DNA of 64,000 nt, taken from the NCBI RefSeq assembly GCF_001723175.1, contig NC_064655.1, positions 3,162,001 through 3,226,000 of the forward strand, in the 5' to 3' direction. The notes below the pieces were generated by a model. The model was not told where the DNA came from, ran no database searches, and saw only the letters and a list, made by a program, of their open reading frames with translations. Of this stretch, positions 1 to 11,276 are shown piece by piece (positions within the stretch are counted from its first letter, which is position 1; each line of letters opens with the position of its first letter). The DNA comes from Penicillium oxalicum (Eukaryota > Ascomycota > Eurotiomycetes > Eurotiales > Aspergillaceae). Both the position numbers and the translations under genes were made by a program.

Positions 1-1
1 C

Positions 2-925
2 GAATTTCAGAATCCCGGCGGCAGCGTCAAGGATCGTGCTGCCTTGTTCGTGGTAGAAGATGCCGAGAAGAAGGGACTTTTGCGCCCTGGCGGTACTGTC
101 GTGGAAGGTACCGCTGGAAACACAGGAATCGGTCTGGCGCATGTGTGTCGGTCCAAGGGCTACAAGCTGGTGATCTACATGCCCAACACTCAATCACAGG
201 GCAAGATTGACCTTCTTCGCCTGCTCGGTGCAGAGGTCTACCCCGTTCCAGCTGTGGCTTTCGACAACCCTCAAAACTACAATCATCAGGCGCGTCGACA
301 TGCCGAATCTCTGGATAACGCTGTGTGGACAAATCAGTTCGACAACATTGCCAATCGCCAAGCGCATATCGAAACGACTGGTCCAGAAATTTGGGCTCAG
401 ACGGGCGGCAAGATTGACGCCTTCACTTGTGCTACTGGAACGGGTGGAACCTTAGCCGGAACTACTCGATTCCTCAAGGAAGCCAGCGATGGCAGAGTCA
501 AGAGTTTCTTGGCTGATCCCCCCGGCAGTGTCCTGCACAGCTTCATCCAGAGTGGTGGCAAGTTGACCGACCGCTCTGGAGGCAGTATCACCGAGGGCAT
601 TGGTCAGGGACGTGTGACCGACAACCTGCAGCCTGATATTGATCTTTTGGATGGCTCTTTGAACATTTCCGACGAAAAGACTATCGAAATGGTCTATCGC
701 TGCCTTGATGAGGAGGGTCTCTACCTGGGAGCCAGCTCCGCACTGAATGTTGTGGCCGCCAAGGAAGTCGCCGAGAAGATGGGCAAGGGCAGTACCGTGG
801 TGACGATTCTCTGTGACGGAGCTTACCGCTATGCTGATCGGTTGTTTTCCAACACATGGCTGGAGTCCAAGAACTTGCGGTCAGCCATCCCCAAGCATTT
901 GGAGAAGTACATTGTTTTGTCCTGA
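2..925 (+). CDS. Cysteine synthase (O-acetylserine sulfhydrylase), 3' part
   Basis: The frame is open from base 2, so the 5' end lies outside the window; 307 residues remain. The product is a PLP-dependent fold-type II enzyme that makes cysteine from O-acetylserine and sulfide. The PLP-lysine motif NPGGSVKDR is at bases 11-37 (Lys codon 29-31), followed by the substrate-binding GTAGNTGIG and the phosphate-binding loop CATGTGGT. The C-terminal part ([20 protein letters not shown]) matches the fungal mitochondrial cysteine synthase group (yeast YGR012W, S. pombe cys12, Aspergillus CysB type). No intron is needed in the visible part. It is convergent with the glutaredoxin-like gene. The assignment to cysteine synthase rather than cystathionine beta-synthase rests on the absence of a heme-binding or CBS region. 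Confidence 0.93.
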   Translation, partial: EFQNPGGSVKDRAALFVVEDAEKKGLLRPGGTVVEGTAGNTGIGLAHVCRSKGYKLVIYMPNTQSQGKIDLLRLLGAEVYPVPAVAFDNPQNYNHQARRHAESLDNAVWTNQFDNIANRQAHIETTGPEIWAQTGGKIDAFTCATGTGGTLAGTTRFLKEASDGRVKSFLADPPGSVLHSFIQSGGKLTDRSGGSITEGIGQGRVTDNLQPDIDLLDGSLNISDEKTIEMVYRCLDEEGLYLGASSALNVVAAKEVAEKMGKGSTVVTILCDGAYRYADRLFSNTWLESKNLRSAIPKHLEKYIVLS

Positions 926-1302
926 GCATCATGGCAGTGGGGAGGTTGAAGAATATGTACATATAGATTTCTCAATTTCCAAAATTCATGCGGCAAGTCT
1001 GGGATTGAGTCCCTTGAAGAGGCAGCCCGTCAATGGTCGTAGCCCATGATTTTAGAACCGAAGACTCGTAATTGCCAATTCCATCCAGGCAAGTCTCTAC
1101 TTGGCAGGCTTCGAGGCAGCCCGGACTTCAGAGCTGTTGATTTTGGTTCGATCACCACATGGCGGAATCGAGCCTGCTTGTTCGCGACCAGCATTGGATG
1201 TCTTCGAAGAACCGAGAGGGACACAATCATCCCGAAAAATGAATCCATGTAGCGTCTCCAAAGCATCAATTATGGCAGTGCAGACAGAAATGCAGAGATG
1301 TA
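926..1302. other. Convergent 3' intergenic region
   Basis: This is the 3' flank shared by the cysteine synthase and glutaredoxin-like genes. Short open frames here overlap each other on both strands and none has recognisable sequence. I see no other feature. Confidence 0.6.
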
Positions 1303-1608
1303 TCATTTCTCGGCTTCATCGACCACCTTCTCCAATTCTTGCTCAGTCCACCGATGGAACAATTTCCGGGCATCAGATAATTGAGCTTCCTGAGGAAGAC
1401 CATCCTTGATGGACTGTATGTGTAAGACTGGAACATCGAATTCATAAACATCCTTCCAACACTTGTTTCGCGAATCCATGATGTCCTTCTCAATATACTC
1501 GAATGGACGTCGCTTTCGAAGCTGGACGACGGTGTTTTTAGCAGTATCGCACAAGCCGCAACCGGCTCGAGTAAAAAATGTCAGGCGAGTGAGATAATTG
1601 GGTGCCAT
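1303..1608 (-). CDS. Glutaredoxin-like protein (YDR286C/C5orf63 type)
   Basis: An intronless 101-residue protein starting at ATG 1608-1606. The N-terminal beta strand leads to FFTRAGCGLCDTAK, a thioredoxin-fold CxxC motif with sequence CGLC, followed by a helix and the strand FEYIEKDI. The cis-proline signature is VPVLHI. Length and layout fit the small DUF836/glutaredoxin-like family, whose yeast member is YDR286C. A redox role is inferred from the motif; the substrate is unknown. The gene is divergent from atg15 with only 250 bp between the start codons, so they share a promoter region. Confidence 0.85.
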   Translation of the reverse strand: MAPNYLTRLTFFTRAGCGLCDTAKNTVVQLRKRRPFEYIEKDIMDSRNKCWKDVYEFDVPVLHIQSIKDGLPQEAQLSDARKLFHRWTEQELEKVVDEAEK

Positions 1609-1858
1609 TTTCCCGCGATATCAATGACCTGCTGGGCAAGAGTGAGAGTGAATTAGCAATGATGTCGCGTCTACCGTTTTCCATTGGCGTGCGGTTCGTT
1701 CCACATCTTATCATCACATGATCTTGTTATCAACGGTCAGCGGGGATGCATCACGGGGCCAAATCACGTGTGGAGTCTCTCCGCATCTGCGTCACTCTGG
1801 GCGATAAGGTGCGATAGCCTTGTCTCCGTCCTCGGCGTTCTTAACACCATTGGCCATC
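1609..1858. promoter_or_regulatory. Bidirectional promoter, glutaredoxin-like / atg15
   Basis: A 250-bp divergent region. It holds an ATCACGTG element with the CACGTG core at 1765-1770, 89 bp before the atg15 ATG, and a related TCACATGATC at about 1715. CACGTG is the classical bHLH E-box; which factor would bind is unknown. Confidence 0.5.
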
Positions 1859-3731
1859 ATGGCTCGTCTTCAGCACTCTCGAGCTCGACAAAAGGGTAAA
1901 CCAAATATGTGGTCTGTATTGATTTCAGCACTTGTACTGCCGCAGGCTGTGAAGTCCTTCGACAACTCGCCTGCGGTACAGCTCCCCATTCTTCCGCCAC
2001 CGGCGCCCTTGGACCAGCCGGCGCTGTCCTCCGAGCCATATCAGTTTGTACGTTACCTCCTCTTTGACCATCATTCACGTGGAAGCTCCTTTCTGATAAT
2101 GACAGTCACTCCGTCATATATTCCACCGCGGAACACATCGACATCCCGACTTATATGAAAGACTCGATATTGAACCCAGCACCCGCTTGTTGCTTCTATC
2201 GGAAGATGGCACCAGTGAGGAGTCCTCCGAGGATGAAGCGCCCTTGGTCGCTTCTTCGAACCCCGTCACAATACAGCGCTTGGCAGATCGACGAGTTTCT
2301 GTGATTCAAGAACATTTGAGTGCTGCACGGGTATCAGGCATGGCAACGGCGTCGTCACCAGCGGATTGGGTTATGGATACGATCCCTGGGCCAAACGTCA
2401 GCGATAAGAATACCGTCATGACATTTGCGCGAATGACAGCGAATGATTATATTGAAGTTCCCGGAACAGAGGACTGGCAAAACATTCATGGGCCATTCAA
2501 CTATTCCAATAGTTTTGGATGGAAGCTCGATGGTCTTCGTGGTCATATCTATGCCGACCAGACTAACAGCACGGTCGTGGTGTCTCTGAAAGGGACTTCT
2601 CCTGCGTTATTCGACGGAGCCGGGACCACTACTAATGACAAAGTCAACGACAACTTGTTCTTCAGCTGTTGTTGTGGGCAAGGAGGCTCGTATTTGTGGC
2701 GGCAGGTCTGTGACTGCCAAACCGCCACTTACACCGCCAACTTGACTTGTATAGTCGAGGCTATGAACGACGAGAATAAGTACTATAAAGCAGCCATCGA
2801 GCTCTACTCCAACGTGACCGAAGTATATCCCAACGCCAAGGTTTGGTTGACCGGTCATTCTTTGGGAGGTGCTATGGCCAGTCTTCTGGGCCTAACGTTC
2901 GGTCTCCCAACTGTTACCTTTGAGGCGGTTCCTGAGGCTTTGCCTGCGGCTCGACTTGGTATTCCAAGTCCTCCCGGACATGACTCTCTCCTGCCTCAAA
3001 AACGAGGCTTCACAGGCGCATATCATTTTGGACATACGGCAGATCCAGTGTATATGGGCACGTGCAACGGAATCAACTCCCTTTGCACCTGGGGTGGATA
3101 TGCGATGGAATCTGCTTGTCACACCGGCCAAATGTGCACATACGATACTGTCGGGGACAGAGGCTGGCGGGTGGGCTTGGGCACCCATAAAATCAGGAAC
3201 GTTATTCGGGACGTCATTAAAGTCTACGACGATGTACCGTCCTGTGCGCCCGAGGAAGAGTGCTATGACTGTGTCTTGTGGAAGTTCTTCAAAAGCAATG
3301 GCTCTGAGATTACAACTACGACTACCAAGACTACGGCCTCTCCCACGCTCACGCGGACTTCCACCTGCAAAACTCCAGGCTGGTGGGGTTGTCTCGATGA
3401 CTCGACCACAGCCACGGCTACCACTTCAACTACTACGACTTCTGAAATTACTACCACCATGACAACGACGACATGTCAAACGCCAGGATGGTTTGGTTGT
3501 AACGACCCGACAACAACAACTGTGCCTGTGACCACTACGTCCAGCTCGTCGACTTCCACGTGTCATACCCCTGGCTGGTTCGGGTGCAACGACCCAACAA
3601 CCACAACCAACCACATGGTGACGCCAGCACCAACAATGACAGCGCCATCCCCTGCAAAGAGCTCCTCGACTTGTCACAATCCAGGGTGGTTTGGATGTCG
3701 AGACCCAGTGTCCGCAACGACCAGCGTCTGA
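1859..3731 (+). CDS. atg15: Autophagic phospholipase/lipase Atg15
   Basis: Exons 1859-2047 and 2106-3731 (58-bp intron), 604 residues. Atg15 is the class 3 lipase that breaks down autophagic and Cvt bodies in the vacuole; it reaches the vacuole as a single-pass membrane protein. The N terminus has a short hydrophobic anchor ([12 protein letters not shown]), then the conserved [10 protein letters not shown] and [16 protein letters not shown]. The catalytic nucleophile elbow is GHSLGG, with the Ser codon at 2859-2861 (residue 315), and [14 protein letters not shown] follows. Beyond the catalytic domain the tail is Thr-rich and carries four Cys-x-x-Pro-Gly-Trp modules. The intron restores the conserved reading YQF|SLRHIF, which fixes the splice sites. 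Divergent from the glutaredoxin-like gene. Confidence 0.95.
3355..3731 (+). repeat. Four C-x-(T/N)-P-G-W-x-G-C-x-D modules in the Atg15 tail
   Basis: Within the 3' part of atg15, four modules are spaced by Thr/Ser runs: [36 protein letters not shown] and [12 protein letters not shown]. Each has two cysteines five residues apart around PGWxG. The linkers are nearly pure ACN/TCN codons and look suited to O-mannosylation. This lies in the lumenal tail found in Eurotiales Atg15 and absent from the yeast protein. Confidence 0.85.
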
Positions 3732-4529
3732 TAGGGCGTGAAGAGTCTCTTCTAACCTGTGGATGGCCGGTTTCCACTCTGACAAGAGATATCAAACTCC
3801 GCTCTTGGTGCCTTCATTTTCACTGACCCCTCTCGGTTGCACACTTATACACCTCTACTTTTGGTCCTGCGTCTCGTCACGGCGAGAAGGAACAAAGTGA
3901 ACATCTCTTGAGAGACTCATCATCATACTTGTGACGGAAAGAAACCCACAAGAACATACGACACACGCGAGCGAGCATTTGGTTTTGGGTATCGGAATTT
4001 GGGATTCTTGACCTTTTCTTTGTGATTTTTTTTGTCTAGACAACCCTCATGCGATTTTGGACGGCGTAGCATTCTGTTTGACCTGCTCTCTCTCTCACTC
4101 TCATTTTAGGATTCCAATTCTTTAGCTGAAGGAGTATTTCGGAATCAAGCACAGTCAAGTTTTAACCTCCCTTGTAGCTCAGATTGGATCCATGACGATA
4201 GCTTGAAGGCCTTTGAATTTTGGAAATCCTAGTGACAAAGACAGCTACTACTCCTGTATATTGCGCCCAGATGAGTTTTTGATTCGACTGACGACTGTCC
4301 GGGCCCTCGTTTCTCGACTGAATTGGTCTGAGGATGAACTTTCGGAAGAGATGCACAGAATGAGTGGCTATGTAAATATAGACACAGAGAGGTGTCACTC
4401 CTGCAGCTTCCAAACAAGAAAAAAAGGGAAAATGTGTGTATTGCACTGCAATACATCGTTTACAACAAAATCTCTTGAATAAAATAAGGTACACAGTGAT
4501 CGAGGGGTATCATAGGAATTGAAAAGTGA
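3732..4529. other. Convergent 3' intergenic region, atg15 / dlt1
   Basis: About 800 bp of AT-rich sequence between two convergent genes, probably two 3' UTRs. It has pyrimidine-rich patches (4084-4105) and short overlapping open frames without recognisable content. Confidence 0.6.
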
Positions 4530-5744
4530 TTAGTTCCCACGCCCGGCGTAGTGGATTGTATAGGGTAAATCAGCAGGATTTGTGGTCCGCGCCAGGCGAA
4601 TCACACTCCCCACAGAACTACCAGATTGTCCGGACCGAACGCGACGGAGTGACTCGGTCGAGCGAGTCCCTGTCGGATGCAGCCCACCATATGAACCACT
4701 CCGAGCAGAGAAGCGGGATACGGGGCTCTGTGCGATAGGGGCTGTGCCATGAACGGACGAAGCCTCCCATGCAGAGGAATTCGATGGGCGCAGACTGTTA
4801 CTGCGTTTTGGGGTGAATGCGCGCTCATAGACGTAATGATCCACGGTATCTGTTTCACCTTCCTCGTCCGAGGGCCCGATTATCGACTCGGTGTCAGTTT
4901 GATGATAGCTTGCACTGTCACGAATCCCCTCCAGGATCGGTGGAGCCAAAGGTGTGATTTCTCGGAGAATTTCGGCGAACAGGTGCATTAATTCACGGAA
5001 TTCAGATGCGTGGAGCGGACGTGATGAGAATCGCGCTCGCTCGTAAAGCGCCAGGAAATCAGCCTCGAGACCGGGGGAATTGATGACTCCGAGGTTCGCA
5101 AGGTGTCCGACATATTGCCGGAGACCCATTGAAGCGGGTCTTTGAAGAACTTCCACAACACGTGTATCTGGAAAGGGGTCCATTCCGTCCGGTAGGGTGT
5201 TTTCGGCCGGTGCGGTGGACACGGCTTTAGCCTCAATGAGATTCGGGAGTTCCGTGATCACGGTGCGATAAGGAAGATTAGGTAGATCGGGTGATTCGGG
5301 AGATGACCAGCCAGGATGCTCGACCGAACCCCAGGGAGGGTGTTTGGGGTCAATCGCGAGATCCTTGTAGTTTAAAAAGCTATCCTCTTCTCCAGTTGTG
5401 TCGCGCGGGCAAGCTTGATAGGCAATAATTGCGCTACGCGCCAGTCCCTCCACGACCAGGCGTCTCACGCTTTTGGTGACATCCTCCTCTTCAACGGGGA
5501 TCCACACTTTGGGGATTCCCGCCAAGGCTGTCCGGTTGGTATAGAGTCGTGTAGCATAGATGAGAAAGGCCAGGACAAAGGTGAGTACGTATGCGCCGGC
5601 GATGAAGAAGATGTTTGTGAGTCGCCGGGTGACCCAACATTGGTAGATCGCATCGGCTGGCGTGAGGCAGATGAGGCCTAAACAAATTAGACTGAAGAAG
5701 AAGAACGAGCTCGAGTTGAGGAAGCTCTCCAATTTGGGATTCAT
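4530..5744 (-). CDS. dlt1: Defect at low temperature protein 1 (Dlt1)
   Basis: 404 residues, intronless, starting at ATG 5744-5742 (MNPKLESFLNSSS). The frame is open further upstream, but the family begins at this methionine, directly before the first membrane segment. Two transmembrane segments lie in the first 80 residues (FFFFSLICLGLICL and IFFIAGAYVLTFVLAFLIY). They are followed by the conserved IPKVWIPVEEEDV and a long cytoplasmic part with the conserved MGLRQYVGHLANLGVI. The C-terminal third is Ser-rich and probably disordered. In yeast DLT1 is linked to growth in the cold; its molecular role is unknown. Confidence 0.9.
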   Translation of the reverse strand: MNPKLESFLNSSSFFFFSLICLGLICLTPADAIYQCWVTRRLTNIFFIAGAYVLTFVLAFLIYATRLYTNRTALAGIPKVWIPVEEEDVTKSVRRLVVEGLARSAIIAYQACPRDTTGEEDSFLNYKDLAIDPKHPPWGSVEHPGWSSPESPDLPNLPYRTVITELPNLIEAKAVSTAPAENTLPDGMDPFPDTRVVEVLQRPASMGLRQYVGHLANLGVINSPGLEADFLALYERARFSSRPLHASEFRELMHLFAEILREITPLAPPILEGIRDSASYHQTDTESIIGPSDEEGETDTVDHYVYERAFTPKRSNSLRPSNSSAWEASSVHGTAPIAQSPVSRFSARSGSYGGLHPTGTRSTESLRRVRSGQSGSSVGSVIRLARTTNPADLPYTIHYAGRGN

Positions 5745-7200
5745 CTTTGTTGGCGCATGGTTGTTGACAGTCCGAGAGCCGAGGAAGAAGATCGGAGTAT
5801 GAAAGCAGACAGTCGGACTTCCATCTTCGGCCCAGGTCGAAGGGTGTTGATTGAGGGTCGCTCTCTTGGAGCACACGTGATGATAAGATGGCATTGAATT
5901 ACGGATTGCGGAGCCGCGCTCAAGCTTATCTCTACTGAGTGATGTCATTGTTTGGCCTACCAGTCCTCTGTCGCAGAGTATACGATCCTCGGATGATTTT
6001 GCAAAGTACATAGTTAAGTGAGACTTGAAGTAAAAAAAGCCTACTTCGGAGAATGAAGAACTTAATACTAAGAGTGTCAACATTTTTGGAGGTTTAGCTG
6101 TGCATCATGTCCTACCTACGCCAGAATACTATACTACTACCGAGAGGACTCCTTGAACCGAATGAGTGATGCAGGTACATATACCCGGCAGAAAGAGGAT
6201 ATAATACATGAAATATATAGAGAGATGACGATAGACACGATGTTTCCTATAGTAGTCATTAAAGCCCGTATGCCATACAGAGACTGTTCGGTCGATCTAC
6301 GCCTACAAGAGATGATACTTGGTCAGATCATTCTCCGAGGAAATTGAGTTGACGAACAAGAACATTTCGGCTGCAGCTTGTACCCCCAAGAGGCTAAGTA
6401 AGATCTAAAGCCGGTCACTACATTAAGAGCGGGTGTTGCTTTTGTGCACTACTCGGGTGGATTGCGAGGAGGTGAAACTTTCGAGGGAATTATCGGCCTA
6501 TCATCTAGTACCTACTTGGGAATGAGCGATCAGCGATTTTATGCTTCATCCATGTTACCCGAAAGACGTTAAATTATTACAAAAGTGATTGCCTGTAGGA
6601 TTCTTGGCCCAGAAAGATACGGAAATTGCTCGTCACTCCTTACAGTACAGGCTCATGCCACATATCTCACTAGTACTGTAGTACAGTTCCTACTAACTAG
6701 CTACTCCTAGCTTAATAAAGTCTCGTAGTTGGGTTGGACCTGAAGATTGAGGCAGGTATGATCAACATCGGATTAGTAATCATGGATTGGGGGAGCACAA
6801 GACTGGAAAAGTAGTGCGGGGAATGATCAGACCTAAATCTAGGATTGTCGAGCTCGCTGGATGACTCGATCGTAGGATCTGACTCAGATCCGTGAATGGT
6901 CGTCGGTGTTCCATTCAGGCTGAATAATTGGACAAGTACAGTTCCAGTGGCGTTCGGTGCGTCTACCAGGTCGCTGCCAAACCCCGAGCAAAGCCCCACG
7001 GGTGGGTGTGGAATGCGTCCGCCATCGATGACATTTCGAGTCTTGGTAATCAATAGCTTTCATCTCACCACCCCACTGCATCTGGCCCTTGACCCGCCAT
7101 AGGATGAATGTTGTATGACTTTGCTACGCCAGCTGGGGTTCCAAATTAATTCCTCGGCCTCCCCAAGTGAGATCTGACCCATCGACAAGGAGACGTGATC
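5745..7200. other. Divergent intergenic region, dlt1 / reductase-like gene
   Basis: About 1.45 kb separating the dlt1 start from the gene at 7201. It is AT-rich around 6090-6720. Short open frames (for example 6712-7053 minus) have no family resemblance or splice partner. It presumably holds both promoters; I see no specific operator. Confidence 0.5.
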
Positions 7201-9192
7201 ATGGCGTTGAATGCTCTTCAAGGCTGGCATCCTGGCGAGATCGCAATCCAACGTAAGCTTGGGTTCGACGCTGCCGTCAAGCATGATTGGGCTCGAGTCG
7301 CCAATTTCATGCCGGAGCAGCATCGCATATTTCACTCGTCCAACATCTCGTTCATTCCGTTGACCACAATTGACGGAGAGGGACGACCCTGGGGTGCGAT
7401 AGTCTCAGGAACGACTGGCGATGTTGGCTTCATTCACAGCCCCAGTGCACGATCCCTAAATATTCACACTAAGCTATGGAAAGGAGATCCCCTGCTAGAG
7501 ACGCTCAATGTTCTGCTCTCTCCCAAACTATCAGGCGGGATTTCATCAGATAGGCGCCTGACGGCGGGGTTGGGGATCGAATTTTCTACACGGCGCCGGA
7601 ACAAGCTCGCAGGCGCGATTACAGATGTTAAAGCTCTGACGGAGCTGAAATATCAAATTGATGTGGCTGTGACGGAGACATTAGGGTAAGTGTCATTAAT
7701 TGAGACACAACTCTTTGCTCAGAGACCAGTCTGCTGACCAAGCGTTAGAAACTGCCCAAAGTATATCAATGTGCGAGAACTCGTGTCTTACCCATACACA
7801 AGGCCCGATGTTGCCTATCACAGACCCAAGCTATTACCGGACGAGAGATTGCCCGATGAAGTCATCGAAATCATTCATACAGCTGACACCATTTTCATGG
7901 CATCGATCTACAGGCCCGAGCCATCTATTGCATCGACACATCCTGCTCACGCGGGCATGAATGCTCGAAGCGGCTTGCCGGGATTCGTCCGGGTTCGTCG
8001 CTCAGATGGCCGGACAGTAGTAATCCCAGACTACTCAGGCAACCGATTTGTGTCCAGCCTTGGGAATATCGAGAGCACTGGGCTTGCAGGACTGACCTTC
8101 GTTTCTTTTGACACGGGTGATGTACTTTATTTGACAGGCACTGCGGAAAATCATGTCGGCGAGAGTGCTCTTGGAATTATGGCCAGACACGCAAGTCTCA
8201 CTACTGTGAGAGTGACTGGGTATACACTCGTACGAGATGCACTTCCTGTACGTCAAAAGGAGGGGACACATGTCGAACGTAGCCCTTACAGTCCGAAAGT
8301 GAAGTATCTGGTTGAAGAAACTGTCACACAGGCGAACCAAAGTGGTAACCATAGCGCACATGTCCAGGGAGCTGTACAGCTATCTCCCGACCTTGCGGTG
8401 TTAAGATTCGGCATCAGCGCCGACTGCAAAGCTGCTGGTATCAAGATCACGCCTGGTCAATCCGTGGTTCTCGACTTTATGGACTGGATCGGTCCGCCTC
8501 GGTATCAACACATGGCGGACGCTGCTCCAGAGTCTATCAACGATGATCGAGTTCGGACCTGGACGGTTTCGAGTGCCCACGAGAACGAAAGTGCCACCTG
8601 GTTTGAAATCACCATGCGCAGAATGCCAGGCGGCACGGTAACGGGCGCTTTGTTTAATCTCCTCGAGGAGCACGGAGCGAATTCAAACTTTGGGACAACT
8701 CTCCAGCTGGACGGGTCTGTTTCTGCCGGCCTTGTGGGAGTCACAGGAGACTTTGTTTTAAGTCCCGCGTACAAGCTTGATGTCCTTTGGATCGCAGGGG
8801 GAATCGGTCTCACTCCATTCCTGGCCATGCTTCAAGCTTTAAAGAAGCGTGGTTCATCCATCGAGGGAGACATTTGGCTTGTTCTCTCTACCCGTGAGCC
8901 GGACCTCATGCTTAAACTGATCCATCCCTCCTTGAAAAGCATTTCAGCCAAGATGAAAATTACGCTTCATCTTTTCACCAGCGAGGAGGATGTTGATGTG
9001 TCCATGATGATCCAGGACAATGTCACGGTTGAGGCTCACCCAGGGCGCGTGGGATCGGCTTTTTGGAAAACTGTACCTAGGAGAAAGGAGGTTTTTGTTT
9101 GCGGACCCAATAGTTTTGGGGATGCAACAGAGACTGGGTTGCAGAACGCTGGCGTTCTGCCGGGTCAGATACACCGCGAGGGTTTCTACTAA
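7201..9192 (+). CDS. Two-domain PNPOx-like / ferredoxin-reductase-like oxidoreductase
   Basis: Exons 7201-7685 and 7749-9192 (63-bp intron), 642 residues. ATG 7201 is the first methionine of the frame. The N-terminal half resembles the FMN-binding split barrel of the pyridoxamine-phosphate-oxidase superfamily (EQHRIFHSSNISFIPLTT, RPWGAIVSG, GNCPKYINVREL, the last built across the splice site; SGLPGFVRVR). The C-terminal half (from about residue 315) is a ferredoxin-NADP reductase module: RTWTVSSAH at the FAD site, WIAGGIGLTPFLAML at the pyridine-nucleotide site and VFVCGPNSFG near the end. It ends at GFY, so no 2Fe-2S domain follows. A flavin-to-flavin electron path from NAD(P)H is inferred; the acceptor is unknown. 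Confidence 0.85.
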
Positions 9193-9384
9193 TCATCGGA
9201 AGCCGAAGGGCTGAAATTGTTTGATTGAGATGACGTCCGGCCTTGACTGGAGATTAAAGTTGTTCATGACAAGCTACCTATTGTGCGCTGCTAAACACCC
9301 TCACTATAAGTAAATATATTCCACAGAAATGTGCGGGTCTAAAGACTTTTCAAACTGGACTCTCGCCGATGTCGAGTCCAGGAA

Positions 9385-11276
9385 TTAGACTTCCACCACT
9401 TTTTCCCGCATCGCAAACTCCCACATCTCCTTGACAAATCCGTCCGTTGGTCTGTACACAAAGAGATATTCCTGCAAGACGAGAACCGCACGGTCCCACT
9501 GCTCAAGGGACAATTTGCGCGCCGCCACCTGCAATCGCAGCAGAAACCATGCATGGTACCGCCGGCCTCTGGAGGCAAGACTGCCGATGAAAAAAATCCA
9601 TAGCAGAAGATCAGGCGCATTCCCATCAAGAAAGAGAAAGCTTCGCTGTAGACTTCTGCGAAGGGTGTCCACAAAAATGTCTGCGCATGGCATGCCACTG
9701 AATCCTCGGATTCGGACGACGGTGTAGATCAGCACTGTCAGACGAAGAGTGTCCTGAAACGCGGGCAGCGAGCAGTCGTGGGCTATGGCGAGTAGCTCAT
9801 GATCTAATAGTAGCAGGCCATCGTTGTCCATGCGGGTTTGGGTCCAGGTTGAGGAAGTCACTCCTTCGTAGAGCGAGACCAGCTTTTGTAATGAACGAAG
9901 GGTGGGAACCAATTGGGGATGAAGACCTGCAGACCAAGGAGAATTGAAGAAGCGTCTTCCGACAAACGATGAGGGAGGAATTTCATGCTCCTCGTGTAGG
10001 AACAGGCACTCGGTGCGGACTTTGAGTTCCCATTTCCAGGATTTGTTCAGTTGGAGGGGCGTGTCACTGGTAAGCCCTCGCATCAGATCGCATCTGTAGA
10101 GGAAGTTCAGCCAAATAAGTTTATTTGCCGGCCGTAATCCTCAAGAAAGGGGGAAAAGTTGCCACAAGTACTCACACGTGTAGAATGGAGAGAGAATCAT
10201 ATCCCAAATTGTCGAGACCTCCCAGTCCGTCAATGATTTTTTTGATCGCTCTCTCATGAGCATGAACTGCTTGCATGTTGGCCTCGGCTGCCTATTAAGC
10301 ACATTTCATTTATTGATAAGCATGGTAGTCTGCTTAGGGATGCAACGAACGAGACATTCTCAAAGGAGAGAGAAGGGGAAAAAAAGGAAGAAGCTTCTAT
10401 AGCAAGATGTCCAGGTGTGGCTTACCTCGACACACATAATATGTGCAATCACCCTGAGAGTGATTTCCGAGTAAAACTTGTACGGCTCGACCAGAATCCC
10501 CTGAATCGATTTGATCGTGTCTGATCGTAACCGTATAGCGTCCTGTGTCGAACTACGAATCATCTGAGATGGTGCGCCGCTCACATGATGCAAGGTGGCG
10601 CGATGAAATGCACTGGTCGAGAGGAGAATTTGTATCAGGGCTGGATGATCTAGGGCCATTCGCAGGTATCGAAATGTAATGTGAGTATCCCCAATTGGGA
10701 AACAGAGTTTAGTCGCATGCGCTTGGTCTGAGACCCTCAATTAGCCAGATAGTCCTCCCAATCGGATCTTCCAATTGCTTGACAGATCATTGACTCCTGT
10801 GGACCGACTCGAGTCGCAATGAACTAAGATAGTGCCATCTTACAGTGTTGAAGATACATTGTCATGCTCTGATTTGTTGTGCGTGCGAGGTAGGGGAAAG
10901 CCAGGGCGATGCTCTGGTCAAGCGGTTGACACAGAGGCGGAGACTGCTCCTTGGTCGAGGAGACATACTGGTCATCCTCACTTTGACTGGACGAATCTTC
11001 AGTGGCTGGACTATCGTAGTGTGACTGTGCTTCCGTTGTAGATTCTGAGCTTCGTAGTTTTGACTCTTTTCTAAGCCGATGATGCCTCGTTCTGATGAAA
11101 GCTTGCTTCTCCCGGGAAGCATCCCGATCGTGGGGGTCCTCATCCTGCACATTGATCCATAAAAAATCTGCATTGGAGGTTTCTCTTTTCTTTGATCCGG
11201 CTTTGACGTTCCTACGAGGCTGCTGAGAATCTTCATGCCCAGGATTGTCCGGTGACCTCGACTGCCTGACAGACAT
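9385..11276 (-). CDS. Fungal-specific transcription-factor-like protein (C6 type without zinc finger)
   Basis: Exons in order: 11276-10844, 10727-10426, 10291-10176 and 10093-9385; introns of 116, 134 and 82 bp; 519 residues. The phases agree at every junction. The N terminus is charged and has no cysteine cluster. It contains the pattern FLWINVQDEDPHDRDASREKQ...TRHHRLRKE, typical of fungal regulators that have the middle homology region (DUF3468 type) but lack the Zn2Cys6 domain. The middle and C-terminal parts are helical (CFPIGDTHITFRYLRMAL, HALIQILLSTSAFHRA-like and AVHAHERAIKKIIDGLG). A regulatory role is inferred by family; DNA binding is doubtful without the finger. No pathway neighbour is obvious. 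Confidence 0.78.

Noticed and set aside
6712..7053. 113-codon minus-strand frame before the reductase gene
   Set aside because: No conserved sequence and no plausible splice partner in the flanking region.
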